From NCBI GenBank assembly GCA_002861535.1, contig PHFO01000003.1, positions 1 through 50,677 on the forward strand: a stretch of 50,677 nt of DNA, given 5' to 3'. Origin of the DNA: Cyanobacteria bacterium M5B4 (GTDB lineage Bacteria; Cyanobacteriota; Cyanobacteriia; Pseudanabaenales; Pseudanabaenaceae). This document shows positions 40,831 through 50,475 of this stretch, in pieces. Numbering within the stretch: the stretch's first letter is position 1; every line of letters begins with the position of its first letter. The position numbers were made by a program, and so were the translations under genes. Under the pieces are notes generated by a model. That model ran no database searches. It was not told the DNA's origin and saw only the letters and a program-made list of their open reading frames with translations.

Positions 40831-41826
40831 ATGGCAAAACGAAGACTTCCTGCTGAGTGGGAACATCACCAGTGTTGTTGGTTAGCTTTTCCCTCCGATC
40901 GGGATTTATGGGAAGACCAGCTAGAGGGAGCGCAACAAGAATTTTTAGCACTGGCAAAAACGATCGGTGTTTCAGAAAGGTTAGAGATTTTAGTTAAACA
41001 AAAGAAAGATGAAGAAGTTGTCTTGCGTCATCTTTCTGATTGTCAGGTGCGTTGTCATTTTATCCCCTACGGTGATATTTGGTTGAGAGATACTGCGCCT
41101 TTATTTATGAAAGATGAAACAGGTCATGATTATGCTATTCATTTTGCCTGGAACGGTTGGGGGGGAAAGTATAACTTAGAATATGACGATCGGGTTTCCC
41201 AAGCAATCATTGACCTATTACAGATCGAGTCTTTGTATTTTAATTGGGTGTTAGAAGGAGGGGCAATTGAAGTAGATGGGGAGGGAACTTGTCTGACGAC
41301 AAAACAATGTCTACTTAATCCTAATCGTGGTCTTAGTTCCGATCAATACCAAGTAGAAGATGCCCTCCGATCGGCGTTGGGGGTAACTAAAATTCTCTGG
41401 CTCGATCGGGGTTTATTAAATGATCATACCGATGGACATATTGACACGATCGCTCGGTTTGTTGCCCCTGGTAAAGTTTTGTGTATGGAGGCAATGCGCT
41501 GTGATGACCCCAATAGCGAAGTATTAACAGAAATTGCCGCAACCCTTGCCAATTATAGGGATGCCCAGGGACGATCGTTAGAAATTATCCCTATTCCTTC
41601 CCCTGGTTTAGTATTAGATCACCACCGAGAAATCATGCCAGCGAGTTACTTAAATTTTTATATCAGTAACCAAACGGTAATTGTTCCCACCTATGATGCC
41701 CCCTGGGATGAAGATGCCATTAAACTAATTAGTCAGTGCTTCCCCTACAGAAACACGATCGGTTTAAGTGCTAAATCTATTCTGACCGGCGGGGGCGCTT
41801 TCCACTGCATTACTAAGCAACAATAG
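40831..41826 (+). CDS. aguA: Agmatine deiminase
   Basis: Converts agmatine to N-carbamoylputrescine plus ammonia. 331 residues. Family signatures are ECCWLAFPSDRDLWEDQ-like near the N-terminus (read HQCCWLAFPSDRDLWED), GDIWLRDTAPLF, WNGWGGKY, and the catalytic Cys near the C-terminus in LTGGGAFHCITKQQ. All guanidine-modifying residues seem present. The substrate of this step is made by the arginine decarboxylase at 47949. The amidase AguB is not in the window. Confidence 0.9.
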   Translation: MAKRRLPAEWEHHQCCWLAFPSDRDLWEDQLEGAQQEFLALAKTIGVSERLEILVKQKKDEEVVLRHLSDCQVRCHFIPYGDIWLRDTAPLFMKDETGHDYAIHFAWNGWGGKYNLEYDDRVSQAIIDLLQIESLYFNWVLEGGAIEVDGEGTCLTTKQCLLNPNRGLSSDQYQVEDALRSALGVTKILWLDRGLLNDHTDGHIDTIARFVAPGKVLCMEAMRCDDPNSEVLTEIAATLANYRDAQGRSLEIIPIPSPGLVLDHHREIMPASYLNFYISNQTVIVPTYDAPWDEDAIKLISQCFPYRNTIGLSAKSILTGGGAFHCITKQQ

Positions 41827-41842
41827 TTTATTTTGTTTCTCC

Positions 41843-43186
41843 ATGGAAGACCAATTTTTATTACCTAATGGAGCAAATCGTGATGCCATTCGTCAGATGG
41901 GCTATGCTTTTGTGGATTTAATTGTCGATCAAGTCTTAGCAAAACAAGCAGGAGAGTTTAGCCAAAAGTTTACCTCTTTGCCATTAACTATCCCGCAAAC
42001 AGGAAGACACTGGCAAGACATATTGCAAACGATCGAGAACAAAATTTTACCAAACACGATCAATCTCCATCACCGCGGCTATATGGGACACATGGATAGT
42101 GTGCCTTTAGCCATTACAGTCTGGGCAGATGCTCTTATTGCTGCGATCAACAATAATATGCTCAGTTATGAACTATCCCCTGTCTTTACAGAACTAGAAG
42201 CTAGTTTGTTATCTTGGCTAGGTCAAAGGTTTGGTCTTTCGCCTAATTGTTTTGGTACTTTGACCGCGGGGGGCAGTTTAGCAAACATTACAGCATTTTT
42301 ATTAGCTCGCAATCACCATGACCAAACGATCATTCACAGGGGGAATACACAACTTCTTTATGCTTTTGTTTCTGAAGCTGCCCATATTTCCTTTGAAAAA
42401 GCCATGAATGTCATCGGTCTAGGAAAAGACCAACTGATTAAAATACCGACTAATCCTAAAGGTGAAATCTTAATCGATCGGTTACAAGCAGCAATAAAAC
42501 GAGTGAAACAAAATAAAGGCATTCCTTTTATGATTGTCGCCGTCGCCGGAACTACCATCACTGGCGCGATCGACCCGATCGGAGACCTTGCCCAAATCGC
42601 GCAAGATAATAACTGCTGGTTTCATGTGGATTGCGCTTATGGGGGCGCTGTCATTTTTTCCGAAAGATGGAAGCACTTGTTAAAAGACACCGATCGGGCA
42701 GATTCCATCACCTTCAATCCGCAAAAATGGCTTGGTGTTGCCCGCACTTGCGCAATGTTATTAGTGAAAGACCGCCAAGTTTTGGAAGCAGGCTTTGATC
42801 AACATCTACCTTACATGAGTTTCCATGACTTGAACTTTGGCAATCTTACCCTGCAAGGCACAAGAAGAACTGACATACTTAAACTGTGGCTTGCTCTCCA
42901 AGCTCTCGGTTTATCAGGAATTGCAGACTACATCGATCGATCGATGGCTTTCACGGCAGAGTTTTGTCAGATGATTGACCGATCGGTTTACGCCCGTATA
43001 GCAGTAGAACCAACTCTAAACATTGTCTGTTTAGAATCAAAAGACCCCAAAATAACCAACAAACAACTGCAAGAAAAACTGCAAAAGAATAACCAATACT
43101 GGCTCTCTTTACCCCAATGGCAAGGCAGAGAAATCCTGAAAGCCGTTATTCTGCACCCCTATCCCAAACTAACGGACATTCTCTAA
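41843..43186 (+). CDS. Group II PLP-dependent decarboxylase
   Basis: 447 residues. Signatures are HHRGYMGHMDSVP, the PLP phosphate site GTLTAGGSLANITAFLLAR, the ring aspartate in WFHVDCAYGGAV (Cys where many members have Ala), and the Schiff-base Lys in SITFNPQKWLGVA. This group decarboxylates L-2,4-diaminobutyrate, glutamate, tyrosine or aspartate. The substrate cannot be told from sequence. Position 17 bases after agmatine deiminase suggests a role in polyamine or diamine synthesis, which is inference. Its 3' end overlaps the convergent adaptor gene by 18 bases. Confidence 0.82.
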   Translation: MEDQFLLPNGANRDAIRQMGYAFVDLIVDQVLAKQAGEFSQKFTSLPLTIPQTGRHWQDILQTIENKILPNTINLHHRGYMGHMDSVPLAITVWADALIAAINNNMLSYELSPVFTELEASLLSWLGQRFGLSPNCFGTLTAGGSLANITAFLLARNHHDQTIIHRGNTQLLYAFVSEAAHISFEKAMNVIGLGKDQLIKIPTNPKGEILIDRLQAAIKRVKQNKGIPFMIVAVAGTTITGAIDPIGDLAQIAQDNNCWFHVDCAYGGAVIFSERWKHLLKDTDRADSITFNPQKWLGVARTCAMLLVKDRQVLEAGFDQHLPYMSFHDLNFGNLTLQGTRRTDILKLWLALQALGLSGIADYIDRSMAFTAEFCQMIDRSVYARIAVEPTLNIVCLESKDPKITNKQLQEKLQKNNQYWLSLPQWQGREILKAVILHPYPKLTDIL

Positions 43187-44626
43187 GCTCTTCGCTTTGC
43201 CAATAAACTGACTCAAGAAGATAGACATCACACTCCGCTTTCTGGTCTTTATATTTGTATTGACAGACATCCCTGCTTGCAATGGTAAAATAATACAGTC
43301 ATTTTTCTTAGCGGGATTGTCACAGTCCCCCGATCGTAAGACCTGTTGCTCTAACACAATCTTGGCAGGAAAAGCATAAAAAGGACGCTCTTGAATCGGA
43401 GGTAAAGCATCACTACCTACCCATTCCACCTTGCCCTTAATGCTACCAAACTCCAAATTAGGGAAAGAATCTACCTTTACATCCACAGGGATCGGTTCTT
43501 TACTTTCCAGCCGTTTGTTAATAAAACCAATATCGCGGTTGGTAATATAAACCTTGGCCACCAGTTTATCATTGGGGACAATCTTCATTAGCGGTTCAGC
43601 ACTGTTTTGGGGAATGACAAAGCCATTGCCTGTCACCTTAATGTTAAACACACTGCCACTAATGGGAGCTTTGATCTCCTGATACTTAAGGGTCTGGTCA
43701 GCCCGCTCTAGTTGGGCATTGACCTCATTCAACCGCTGTTGGTTAGCGGCAATCCGCTCTAAAATGTCCCGCTCCGTCTGCGCGATCGCGTTACCAAGAC
43801 GCTCCTCCGCCTGGGCAATCGCCGCTAACAGACGGGTCTCTTCCCGCGTCAACCGATCGATGTCCGCTTGAATGCTCGTAATCTGAGACCTACGACTCAA
43901 GACCTCCGCTCTGCGCGATTCCACCTCAATATCCTGCCGATCGAATTGCAAGCGCGACAGAGCACCAGAATCCTTCACAGGGCGCATTGCCTCTAGGGTT
44001 TCCTCACTCTTTTTCAAGATCGTTTCCGTCTGGGACAAAATACCCTCATTGGCGAGCAAAATCTCTTGCGCCCGACGCAATTGCTGCTGAGCCTGATCGA
44101 GTTGGGCGCGCAGTTGGGCAATCTCTTGCTCCGTCGCCGCCCTTCTCGTTTGTCGTTCTACCAGACTAGCGGTCAACAGTTTTTCCTGAGTAGCAATAAA
44201 ATCTGTCCCTGGATCAGAAGCCATCGCACTGAGGGAACCCCCATTTAACTGAGCTTCATAGAAGCTAATTTGCGCCTCCAGGGCAGCCTTTGCCTTGGTC
44301 AGGGCGCGTTTTTCTGCCTCTGTGACGCGGGTTTCTAGGGTCATTAGCACCTGTCCGGCTTTGACCACTTCATTTTCCTTGACCTTTAGCTCCTTGACCA
44401 CACCCCCCACAGGAGCCTGCACATCCTTGACTGGTCCATCCGGCTCTAGTTTGCCCGCTGCCGGTATAGATTGATCAATCTGAGCAAAACTTGCCCAGGT
44501 GACTAAGCCCGTCACAATGCCCACGATCGTCCACATGAAAAGACTAGATAGGAGGATCGGTTTTTCTAAAATAACGGGTTGTTCACTGCCTGGCAGGTAG
44601 CGGGGTTTATCAAAGGCTTTAGTCAT
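43169..44626 (-). CDS. HlyD-type periplasmic adaptor of a type I secretion system
   Basis: 485 residues. One N-terminal membrane helix (LFMWTIVGIVTGLVTWASFAQ), then a split lipoyl domain (VQAPVGGVVKELKVKENEVV). A very long coiled-coil hairpin (residues about 105-330, rich in A, Q, E, R) precedes the second lipoyl half (YQEIKAPISGSVFNI) and a beta-barrel. It would bridge the ABC transporter encoded just upstream to a TolC-like outer-membrane channel that is not in the window. Ten bases separate the two genes, so they form an operon. Confidence 0.92.
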   Translation of the reverse strand: MTKAFDKPRYLPGSEQPVILEKPILLSSLFMWTIVGIVTGLVTWASFAQIDQSIPAAGKLEPDGPVKDVQAPVGGVVKELKVKENEVVKAGQVLMTLETRVTEAEKRALTKAKAALEAQISFYEAQLNGGSLSAMASDPGTDFIATQEKLLTASLVERQTRRAATEQEIAQLRAQLDQAQQQLRRAQEILLANEGILSQTETILKKSEETLEAMRPVKDSGALSRLQFDRQDIEVESRRAEVLSRRSQITSIQADIDRLTREETRLLAAIAQAEERLGNAIAQTERDILERIAANQQRLNEVNAQLERADQTLKYQEIKAPISGSVFNIKVTGNGFVIPQNSAEPLMKIVPNDKLVAKVYITNRDIGFINKRLESKEPIPVDVKVDSFPNLEFGSIKGKVEWVGSDALPPIQERPFYAFPAKIVLEQQVLRSGDCDNPAKKNDCIILPLQAGMSVNTNIKTRKRSVMSIFLSQFIGKAKSLENVR

Positions 44627-44636
44627 TTTTTTCTCC

Positions 44637-47636
44637 TTAAGTTTGGGATTCTTGTTGCATATACAAACAATAGTAACGACCGCGCATCTGCATGAGTTCC
44701 CGATGGGTGCCCATTTCCACGATCGCTCCTTGATCCATCATTAAAATGATGTCAGCGTTTTTGATAGTGTTCAAACGGTGGGTAATAAACAATACCGTCC
44801 GACCAGCACAAGCCTCTGCCAAATTATTACATACCTGACGCTCAGAATCGTAGTCCAAAGCACTAGTTGCTTCGTCCATAATCAGCAACCTTGGTTTCTG
44901 TAAAATGGTACGGGCAATGGCAATTCTCTGCCGTTGTCCCCCCGATAAACCGGCGCCCCGTTCCCCCACGATCGTGTTGTAACCGTTGGGCAGAGCCATA
45001 ATAAATTCATGGGCAGCGGCAATGCGGGCAGCCTCAATAATCTGATCAGAAGTAGCCTCCGGGCTAGTCAGGGCGATGTTTTCCTGCACTGTACCGTTAA
45101 ATAAAAGAGTATCTTGCAAAACCATCCCCACCTGGCGGCGCAGGGAATAGAGTTCTACTTTGGCAATATCGTAACCATCGATTAAAATTCTGCCAGACAA
45201 GGGTGCGTACAAGCGCGGGATCAATTTTGTTAACGTACTTTTGCCGGAACCACTCTGTCCGACAATGCCCACAAACGCTCCCGCCGGTATTTCTAAATTG
45301 ATGTTAGACAGTTGCAATGGCCCCTGTGTGTTAAACCGGAAAGAAACCTCTTCAAACTTGATCGCGCCCTTAATTTCTGGCATGGGGATATTATCCCGAT
45401 CGATTTCGTCCACTTCTTCCCTGGCATCGACAATATCTGCCAAACGTTCGATCGACATGCCCACCTCCTGGAAGTTCTGCCACAATTGGGCGAGGCGGAG
45501 GAGGGGCTGGGTCACATAGCCGGAGATAATGCGGAAAGCGATCAGTTTACCTAAAGTAAATTCGCCGTTGCTGTTTAGCACTTCAAAGGCACCTACCCAC
45601 AGCACCGCCAGGCTAGAAAAGTTATTCAAAAAGCTACTCAAAGAACTCGCCCAACTCGAAGTTAAGACAGTACGGAAGCCAGCATTGACATAGCGGGCGT
45701 ACTTTTCTTGCCATTGCCACCTAGTTTTTAACTCGATGTTTTGCGCCTTAACTGTCTGGATACCAGAGATTGCTTCTACTAGATAAGACTGGGTATCGGC
45801 GTGGCGCTCTGCCCTTGCCCGCAGTTGCTTACGGATAATTGGCGAAGCAATAAATGCCAATCCCACAAAAAATGGCACCGTGACTAAAGCTACTAAGGTC
45901 AGCTTCCAGCTATAGATAAACATGATGATGATATACACCACCGAAAAGAAGGAATCTAATACCGCAGTCAGGGCAGTTCCTGTCGTAAACGATCGGATGT
46001 TTTCTAACTCGTTAATCCTTGTCGATAGCTCCCCTACCCGGCGTTGGTCAAAATAGGATAAAGGCAAGCGGAGCAAGTGATCGATAATTTGCGAACCCAT
46101 TGCCAGGTCAATACGATTAGTAGTATCAACAAACAAATAGGTGCGCAATGCCGTTAAGATCGATTCAAAAACCGCCATTCCCAGCATCAAGAAGCCCAAG
46201 GTATAGAGAGTATCGATCGCGTTTTGTCCTAACACCTTATCGATAATCACCTGCACGATCAGGGGTTGCGCCAAACTAAAGGCAAGAATAAAAAAGGAAG
46301 CGACAAACACCTGGATTAAAATTCCAGAATGCTGTTTCACAAAAGGCCAAAACGCCCAGAGACTAAACCTTTCTTGGTGTTCCCTCATACTGGGCTTCAC
46401 CAAAATAATCATCAGGGGATCGGGAAATTCCTGGATAATTTTGCTGATTTTTTTGATCGTTACGCCCCCCGACTCCGGGCTGGCAAAGACAATTTCTGAG
46501 GGGGTGATGCGATAAATCACAGCAAAGCTATCCTGCCACTGAATTAGGGCAGGACCCTTCAACCGATTCAAAGAAGCCAGGGGAATCTGGATCAACTGTC
46601 CGCTCAAACCCACAAGGTCTAGTAAAAAGCCACTGAATTGTAAGGATAATGCCCCCGCCCCTTGATACTGACTGACTACAATCCGTTCGATCACATCCTG
46701 TTTGAACTTGCCCCCCATGTGGGTCGCCAGCATTTTCAGGCACATCATCAAACCATCGACGGGTCCCCTGCCACTGAAGTAGGGATACTGGCGCAGGGAT
46801 TGGCGGGTAATAACTTCTTCCGGTAGGGGAATTTCTGGCGGTGCCTCCGCTACAGTCAGGGTAGGGACACCATTACTGCCATTGCTAGTAACAGGTTTTG
46901 CTCCATTGCCATTACTAGACTCGATCGGTGCCCGATAAAGCCCCAGTAATCTGGCTCCCCGATCGGATTCGACTTTGATCACCTCCTTAGAGACATCCAG
47001 CTTAGTACCTATAGCCCTTGTGCCCCCAGCGGGATCGGCAATTTCGCCGCTACTGATGATCCAATCCCATTCGGGAGACAGTCTCTGGGTTGCCACCACA
47101 CCCTTGGGCAGGTGCATCGCCTTAGCTTCCGCTAGATGGGAGAGTGCCAGAGAGCGGAGGTCATTGGTCGCCCCCTCCTCAGTACTGGTGAGGGATTTTG
47201 CCAAAAGGGAGAAAATTTCGCCAAGATGGGGAGTCTGATAAAAATAATCCTGCAATACAGGTTCCTGACGCAGTAGTTCTAAAAATTCCTTGCTAGGGAT
47301 CGCAATTACTAACATCTCCTCCGAGGCAATTATGGTTTCACAGGGGATACCCCGCACCAAACCGACCCAGCCCATAATTGCCCCTGGTTGCAACATCCCC
47401 AGACTAATGGGCACCTGTTTCCCTTCGGCATAGCCTAAAAGTCGCGCCTGCCCTTGATAAATCAAACAAATTTGAGTGGGGAGGGTATCCTGAATAAAAA
47501 TAGTTTGACCAATGCGATATTGCAAAAGTTGAATCTTGCTCAATAATTTCTGCCAAGCATTTCCCTCCAGTCTGGAGAAAGGCTCGACTTGTTTGATGAA
47601 GGATTCAACTTCAGTGAGGGTGATCGTTTGGGTCAT
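44637..47636 (-). CDS. Type I secretion ABC transporter with cNMP-binding and C39-like domains
   Basis: 999 residues. Order of parts: a cyclic-nucleotide-binding-like domain (1-150, LQYRIGQTIFIQDTLPTQI); a linker (150-280) with an asparagine/glycine-rich stretch; and a C39-peptidase-like domain (about 285-410). The position of the catalytic cysteine reads FSGRGPVDGLMMCLKM, so the enzyme is a non-cleaving HlyB-type C39-like domain. Then come six transmembrane helices (about 430-740) and the nucleotide-binding domain with Walker A GQSGSGKST, LSGGQRQR and LLIMDEATSALD. It would export a C-terminally tagged protein with the HlyD adaptor. I see no substrate gene nearby. Confidence 0.92.
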   Translation of the reverse strand: MTQTITLTEVESFIKQVEPFSRLEGNAWQKLLSKIQLLQYRIGQTIFIQDTLPTQICLIYQGQARLLGYAEGKQVPISLGMLQPGAIMGWVGLVRGIPCETIIASEEMLVIAIPSKEFLELLRQEPVLQDYFYQTPHLGEIFSLLAKSLTSTEEGATNDLRSLALSHLAEAKAMHLPKGVVATQRLSPEWDWIISSGEIADPAGGTRAIGTKLDVSKEVIKVESDRGARLLGLYRAPIESSNGNGAKPVTSNGSNGVPTLTVAEAPPEIPLPEEVITRQSLRQYPYFSGRGPVDGLMMCLKMLATHMGGKFKQDVIERIVVSQYQGAGALSLQFSGFLLDLVGLSGQLIQIPLASLNRLKGPALIQWQDSFAVIYRITPSEIVFASPESGGVTIKKISKIIQEFPDPLMIILVKPSMREHQERFSLWAFWPFVKQHSGILIQVFVASFFILAFSLAQPLIVQVIIDKVLGQNAIDTLYTLGFLMLGMAVFESILTALRTYLFVDTTNRIDLAMGSQIIDHLLRLPLSYFDQRRVGELSTRINELENIRSFTTGTALTAVLDSFFSVVYIIIMFIYSWKLTLVALVTVPFFVGLAFIASPIIRKQLRARAERHADTQSYLVEAISGIQTVKAQNIELKTRWQWQEKYARYVNAGFRTVLTSSWASSLSSFLNNFSSLAVLWVGAFEVLNSNGEFTLGKLIAFRIISGYVTQPLLRLAQLWQNFQEVGMSIERLADIVDAREEVDEIDRDNIPMPEIKGAIKFEEVSFRFNTQGPLQLSNINLEIPAGAFVGIVGQSGSGKSTLTKLIPRLYAPLSGRILIDGYDIAKVELYSLRRQVGMVLQDTLLFNGTVQENIALTSPEATSDQIIEAARIAAAHEFIMALPNGYNTIVGERGAGLSGGQRQRIAIARTILQKPRLLIMDEATSALDYDSERQVCNNLAEACAGRTVLFITHRLNTIKNADIILMMDQGAIVEMGTHRELMQMRGRYYCLYMQQESQT

Positions 47637-47769
47637 GGATGTCTAACCAGGGATTTAAGATATTAAATTGATAGCTTAACCTAAAGTCATAGGCAAGACT
47701 AGCATCACGTCAACTAGAACACAAATTTTTCCCGATCGGCAGAATATCCGACATTTTTTAGGATCGGGT

Positions 47770-47854
47770 CAGAACTTACGTTGCTTTTTCTGAAATTTGA
47801 CATGCTTCCACAAGCTCAGGGCAGGAGGGGAATTTTGCCTTAGCGTCAGTCCTA
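47770..47854 (+). repeat. Interspersed MITE-like repeat, copy 5, with flanking direct repeat
   Basis: Starts CAGAACTTACGTTGC (47770 on), ends TAGCGTCAGTCCTA (to 47854); the ends are inverted repeats with a few mismatches. ATCGGGT occurs directly outside both ends (47763-47769 and 47855-47861), which fits a 7-base target duplication. The interior (TTTGACATGCTTCCACAAGC) differs from the other copies. It lies in the 312-base gap between the secretion ABC gene and speA; besides the speA promoter I see nothing else there. Confidence 0.7.
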
Positions 47855-47913
47855 ATCGGGTGTTAACTTAATCGTCCTCCAGAAAGATTAACTAGAGGCG
47901 GCTGTTCTCTTAG

Positions 47914-47919
47914 TATAAT
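47914..47919 (+). promoter_or_regulatory. -10 box of the speA promoter
   Basis: A perfect TATAAT 30 bases before the speA ATG at 47949, with TAGGAG as the ribosome binding site at about 47934. It lies downstream of repeat copy 5. Confidence 0.55.
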
Positions 47920-47948
47920 CGGCTTGTCTTTAGTAGGAGTAGACGCAG

Positions 47949-49786
47949 ATGGGACAGTATGCCCTGGTAAAACAGCAATGGTCGATTCAAGATAGTGAGG
48001 AACTATATCGGATCAAGGGCTGGGGCGAACCCTACTTTAGTATTAACGAGGCGGGGCATGTCACGGTAACGCCGGCGGGGGAACGGGGGGGTTGCATCGA
48101 TCTGTATGAATTAGTGCAGAATCTGCGGTTACGCAATTTGCGTCTGCCTCTGTTGGTCAGGTTTTCGGATATTTTAGCCGATCGGATTGAGCGCCTCAAC
48201 GCTTGCTTTGCCCGTGCGATCGCCCGCTACAACTACAACGGGGTCTATCGGGGGGTATACCCTGTTAAGGTGAACCAACAAAGGCAGTTAGTAGAAGAAT
48301 TGGTGCGCTACGGCAAGCCCTACCAGTTTGGCTTAGAGGCGGGTTCTAAACCGGAATTATTGATCGCCCTGGCGCTGTTGCAAACTCCGGGGGCGTTGCT
48401 GATCTGCAATGGCTACAAAGACAGCAATTACATTGAAACAGCTCTATTGTCCCAACGGCTGGGGCAGACTCCCATTATTGTGCTGGAGCAGTTGGAAGAG
48501 GTGGATGTGGTGATTCGCGCGGCGGTGAAGCTGGGCATCAAACCGATCGTGGGGGTGCGGGCAAAGCTCAGTGCCAAGGGCATTGGGCGCTGGGGCGAGT
48601 CGGCGGGAGACAGGGCAAAATTTGGCTTGAGCGTCTACGAGATTTTAGAAGTTGTCGATCGGTTGCGGGATGCGGATTTGTTAGATTCTTTACAATTGTT
48701 ACACTTTCATATTGGCTCGCAAATTAGCTCTATTTCTGTCATTAAAGACGCCTTGCGGGAGGCATCACAAATTTATGTGCAACTGGCGCTCCTGGGGGCA
48801 AACATGCAATATATGGATGTGGGGGCGGCTTGGGAGTGGACTACGACGGCTCCCAGACTAACTTCTATGCCTCCCAGAATTACACAATGCAGAACTATGC
48901 CTACGATGTGGTGGCTGCCATCAAAGAAGCCTGCGCCGCCCATAATACTCCTGTGCCCACGATCGTCAGTGAGAGCGGCAGAGCGATCGCTGCCCATCAG
49001 TCCGTCTTGATTATGGATGTGGTCAGCGTCAGTGGCACTCCTACCCATGCTATTGAAGTGCCGACGGAGGATGATCCCCTCGTGCTACGCAACATCTACG
49101 AAACTTTGACCAGTATTTCTGACCAGAACTACCAAGAGGCTTACCACGATGCCACCCAATTTAAGGAAGAAGCCACCAGTCTTTTTTCTTTTGGTTATAT
49201 TTCCTTAAAAGACAGAGCCAGGGTAGAACGTTTGTACTATGAATGTTGTAGTCAGATTTTAGCGATCGTGCGGCAACAGGACTATGTACCTGATGATTTG
49301 GAAGACCTAGAGAAATTCATGGCAAAGATTTACTATTGCAACTTCTCTGTCTTTCAGTCAGTGCCAGACAGTTGGGCGATCGATCAGTTATTTCCGATTA
49401 TGCCTATCCATCGTTTACATGAAGAACCCTCCTGTAGAGCTACGATCGCTGATTTGACCTGCGACAGTGACGGCAAGATTGATAAATTCATCGATCTGCG
49501 GGATGTAAAATCGGTGTTAGAACTCCATCCTTTTATTCCTGGGGAAGACTACTTTTTAGGCATCTTTTTGGGGGGAGCCTATCAAGAGATTTTGGGGGAT
49601 TTGCACAATCTGTTTGGCGATACCGATGCTGTCCACATTCATCTCACGCCTGGGGGCTATCAGGTAGAACATGTGATTAGGGGTGACAGTATGACCGAAG
49701 TTTTGCAGTATGTGCAATACGATCGGGATAGTTTGTTAGAATGCCTGCGCCGTCAGACCGAAACAGCCCTGCAAAAAAACAGATAA
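47949..49786 (+). CDS. speA: Biosynthetic arginine decarboxylase (one-base frameshift)
   Basis: PLP-dependent conversion of arginine to agmatine, the entry to polyamines. The N-terminal half begins with WSIQDSEELYRIKGWGEPYF. The PLP lysine is in YRGVYPVKVNQQRQLVEEL. The frame breaks in a G run at about 48821-48825 (MQYMDVGG|GLGVDYDGSQTNFYA); one extra G joins the halves and gives 612 residues. The second half carries PTIVSESGRAIAAHQSVL, and HIHLTPGGYQVEHVIRGDS at the end. Its product agmatine is the substrate of the deiminase encoded at 40831. Confidence 0.94.
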
Positions 49787-49860
49787 GTCTAGCGGAAGCT
49801 AGATTGTTATTACAAAACTATGAAAGTAGTCTGAATAGCTACACCTATCTGAGTTAAGTT

Positions 49861-50475
49861 GTGCTACCGATCGTTTTAGGCATCACCGGGGCTTCGGGAC
49901 AAATCTACGCTGTCAGGGCGCTCAAATTCCTACTAGCCAACGATTTTGGGGTAGAGGTGGTCGCCTCCAAAGCGGCAATTATGGTGTGGCAGGCGGAGGG
50001 GATTGGTAAATTGCCCTCCCAGCCCCAGAAGCAAGCCGAATTTTGGCGGGAGCAGTGCCAGGAGAACGGCGGTAAGCTTAATTGCCACGGCTGGGCAGAC
50101 ATCGGTGCCACGATCGCCAGTGGTTCTTTTAAGACTTTGGGCATGGTTGTCATCCCCTGTAGTATGTCTACGGTGGGAAAGATCGCCCACGGCTTGAGTT
50201 CTGACCTAGTGGAGCGGGCGGCAGATGTCCATCTCAAAGAAGGACGGAAATTGGTGTTGGTGCCCAGGGAAACCCCCTTTAGTTTAATTCATTTGCGCAA
50301 TCTTACCCTTTTAGCGGAGGCAGGAGCCACGATCGTGCCGGCGATTCCTGCTTGGTACCACAATCCCCAAACGATCGAGGATTTGGTAGATTTTGTCGTT
50401 GCCCGTACCTTCGATCAGTTAGATATAGATAGTCAACTGATCAAAAGATGGGGAGGGGGTATCGATGCAGATTAG
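49861..50475 (+). CDS. ubiX: Flavin prenyltransferase
   Basis: Makes prenylated FMN, the cofactor of UbiD-type decarboxylases, including the one used in cyanobacterial plastoquinone synthesis. 204 residues from GTG 49861. Flavin-binding start IVLGITGASGQIYAVRAL, the ASGSFKTLGMVVIPCSMSTVGKIA region and LVPRETPFSLIHLRNL are all typical. Its last codons overlap the start of the LapA-like gene. Confidence 0.94.
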   Translation: MLPIVLGITGASGQIYAVRALKFLLANDFGVEVVASKAAIMVWQAEGIGKLPSQPQKQAEFWREQCQENGGKLNCHGWADIGATIASGSFKTLGMVVIPCSMSTVGKIAHGLSSDLVERAADVHLKEGRKLVLVPRETPFSLIHLRNLTLLAEAGATIVPAIPAWYHNPQTIEDLVDFVVARTFDQLDIDSQLIKRWGGGIDAD

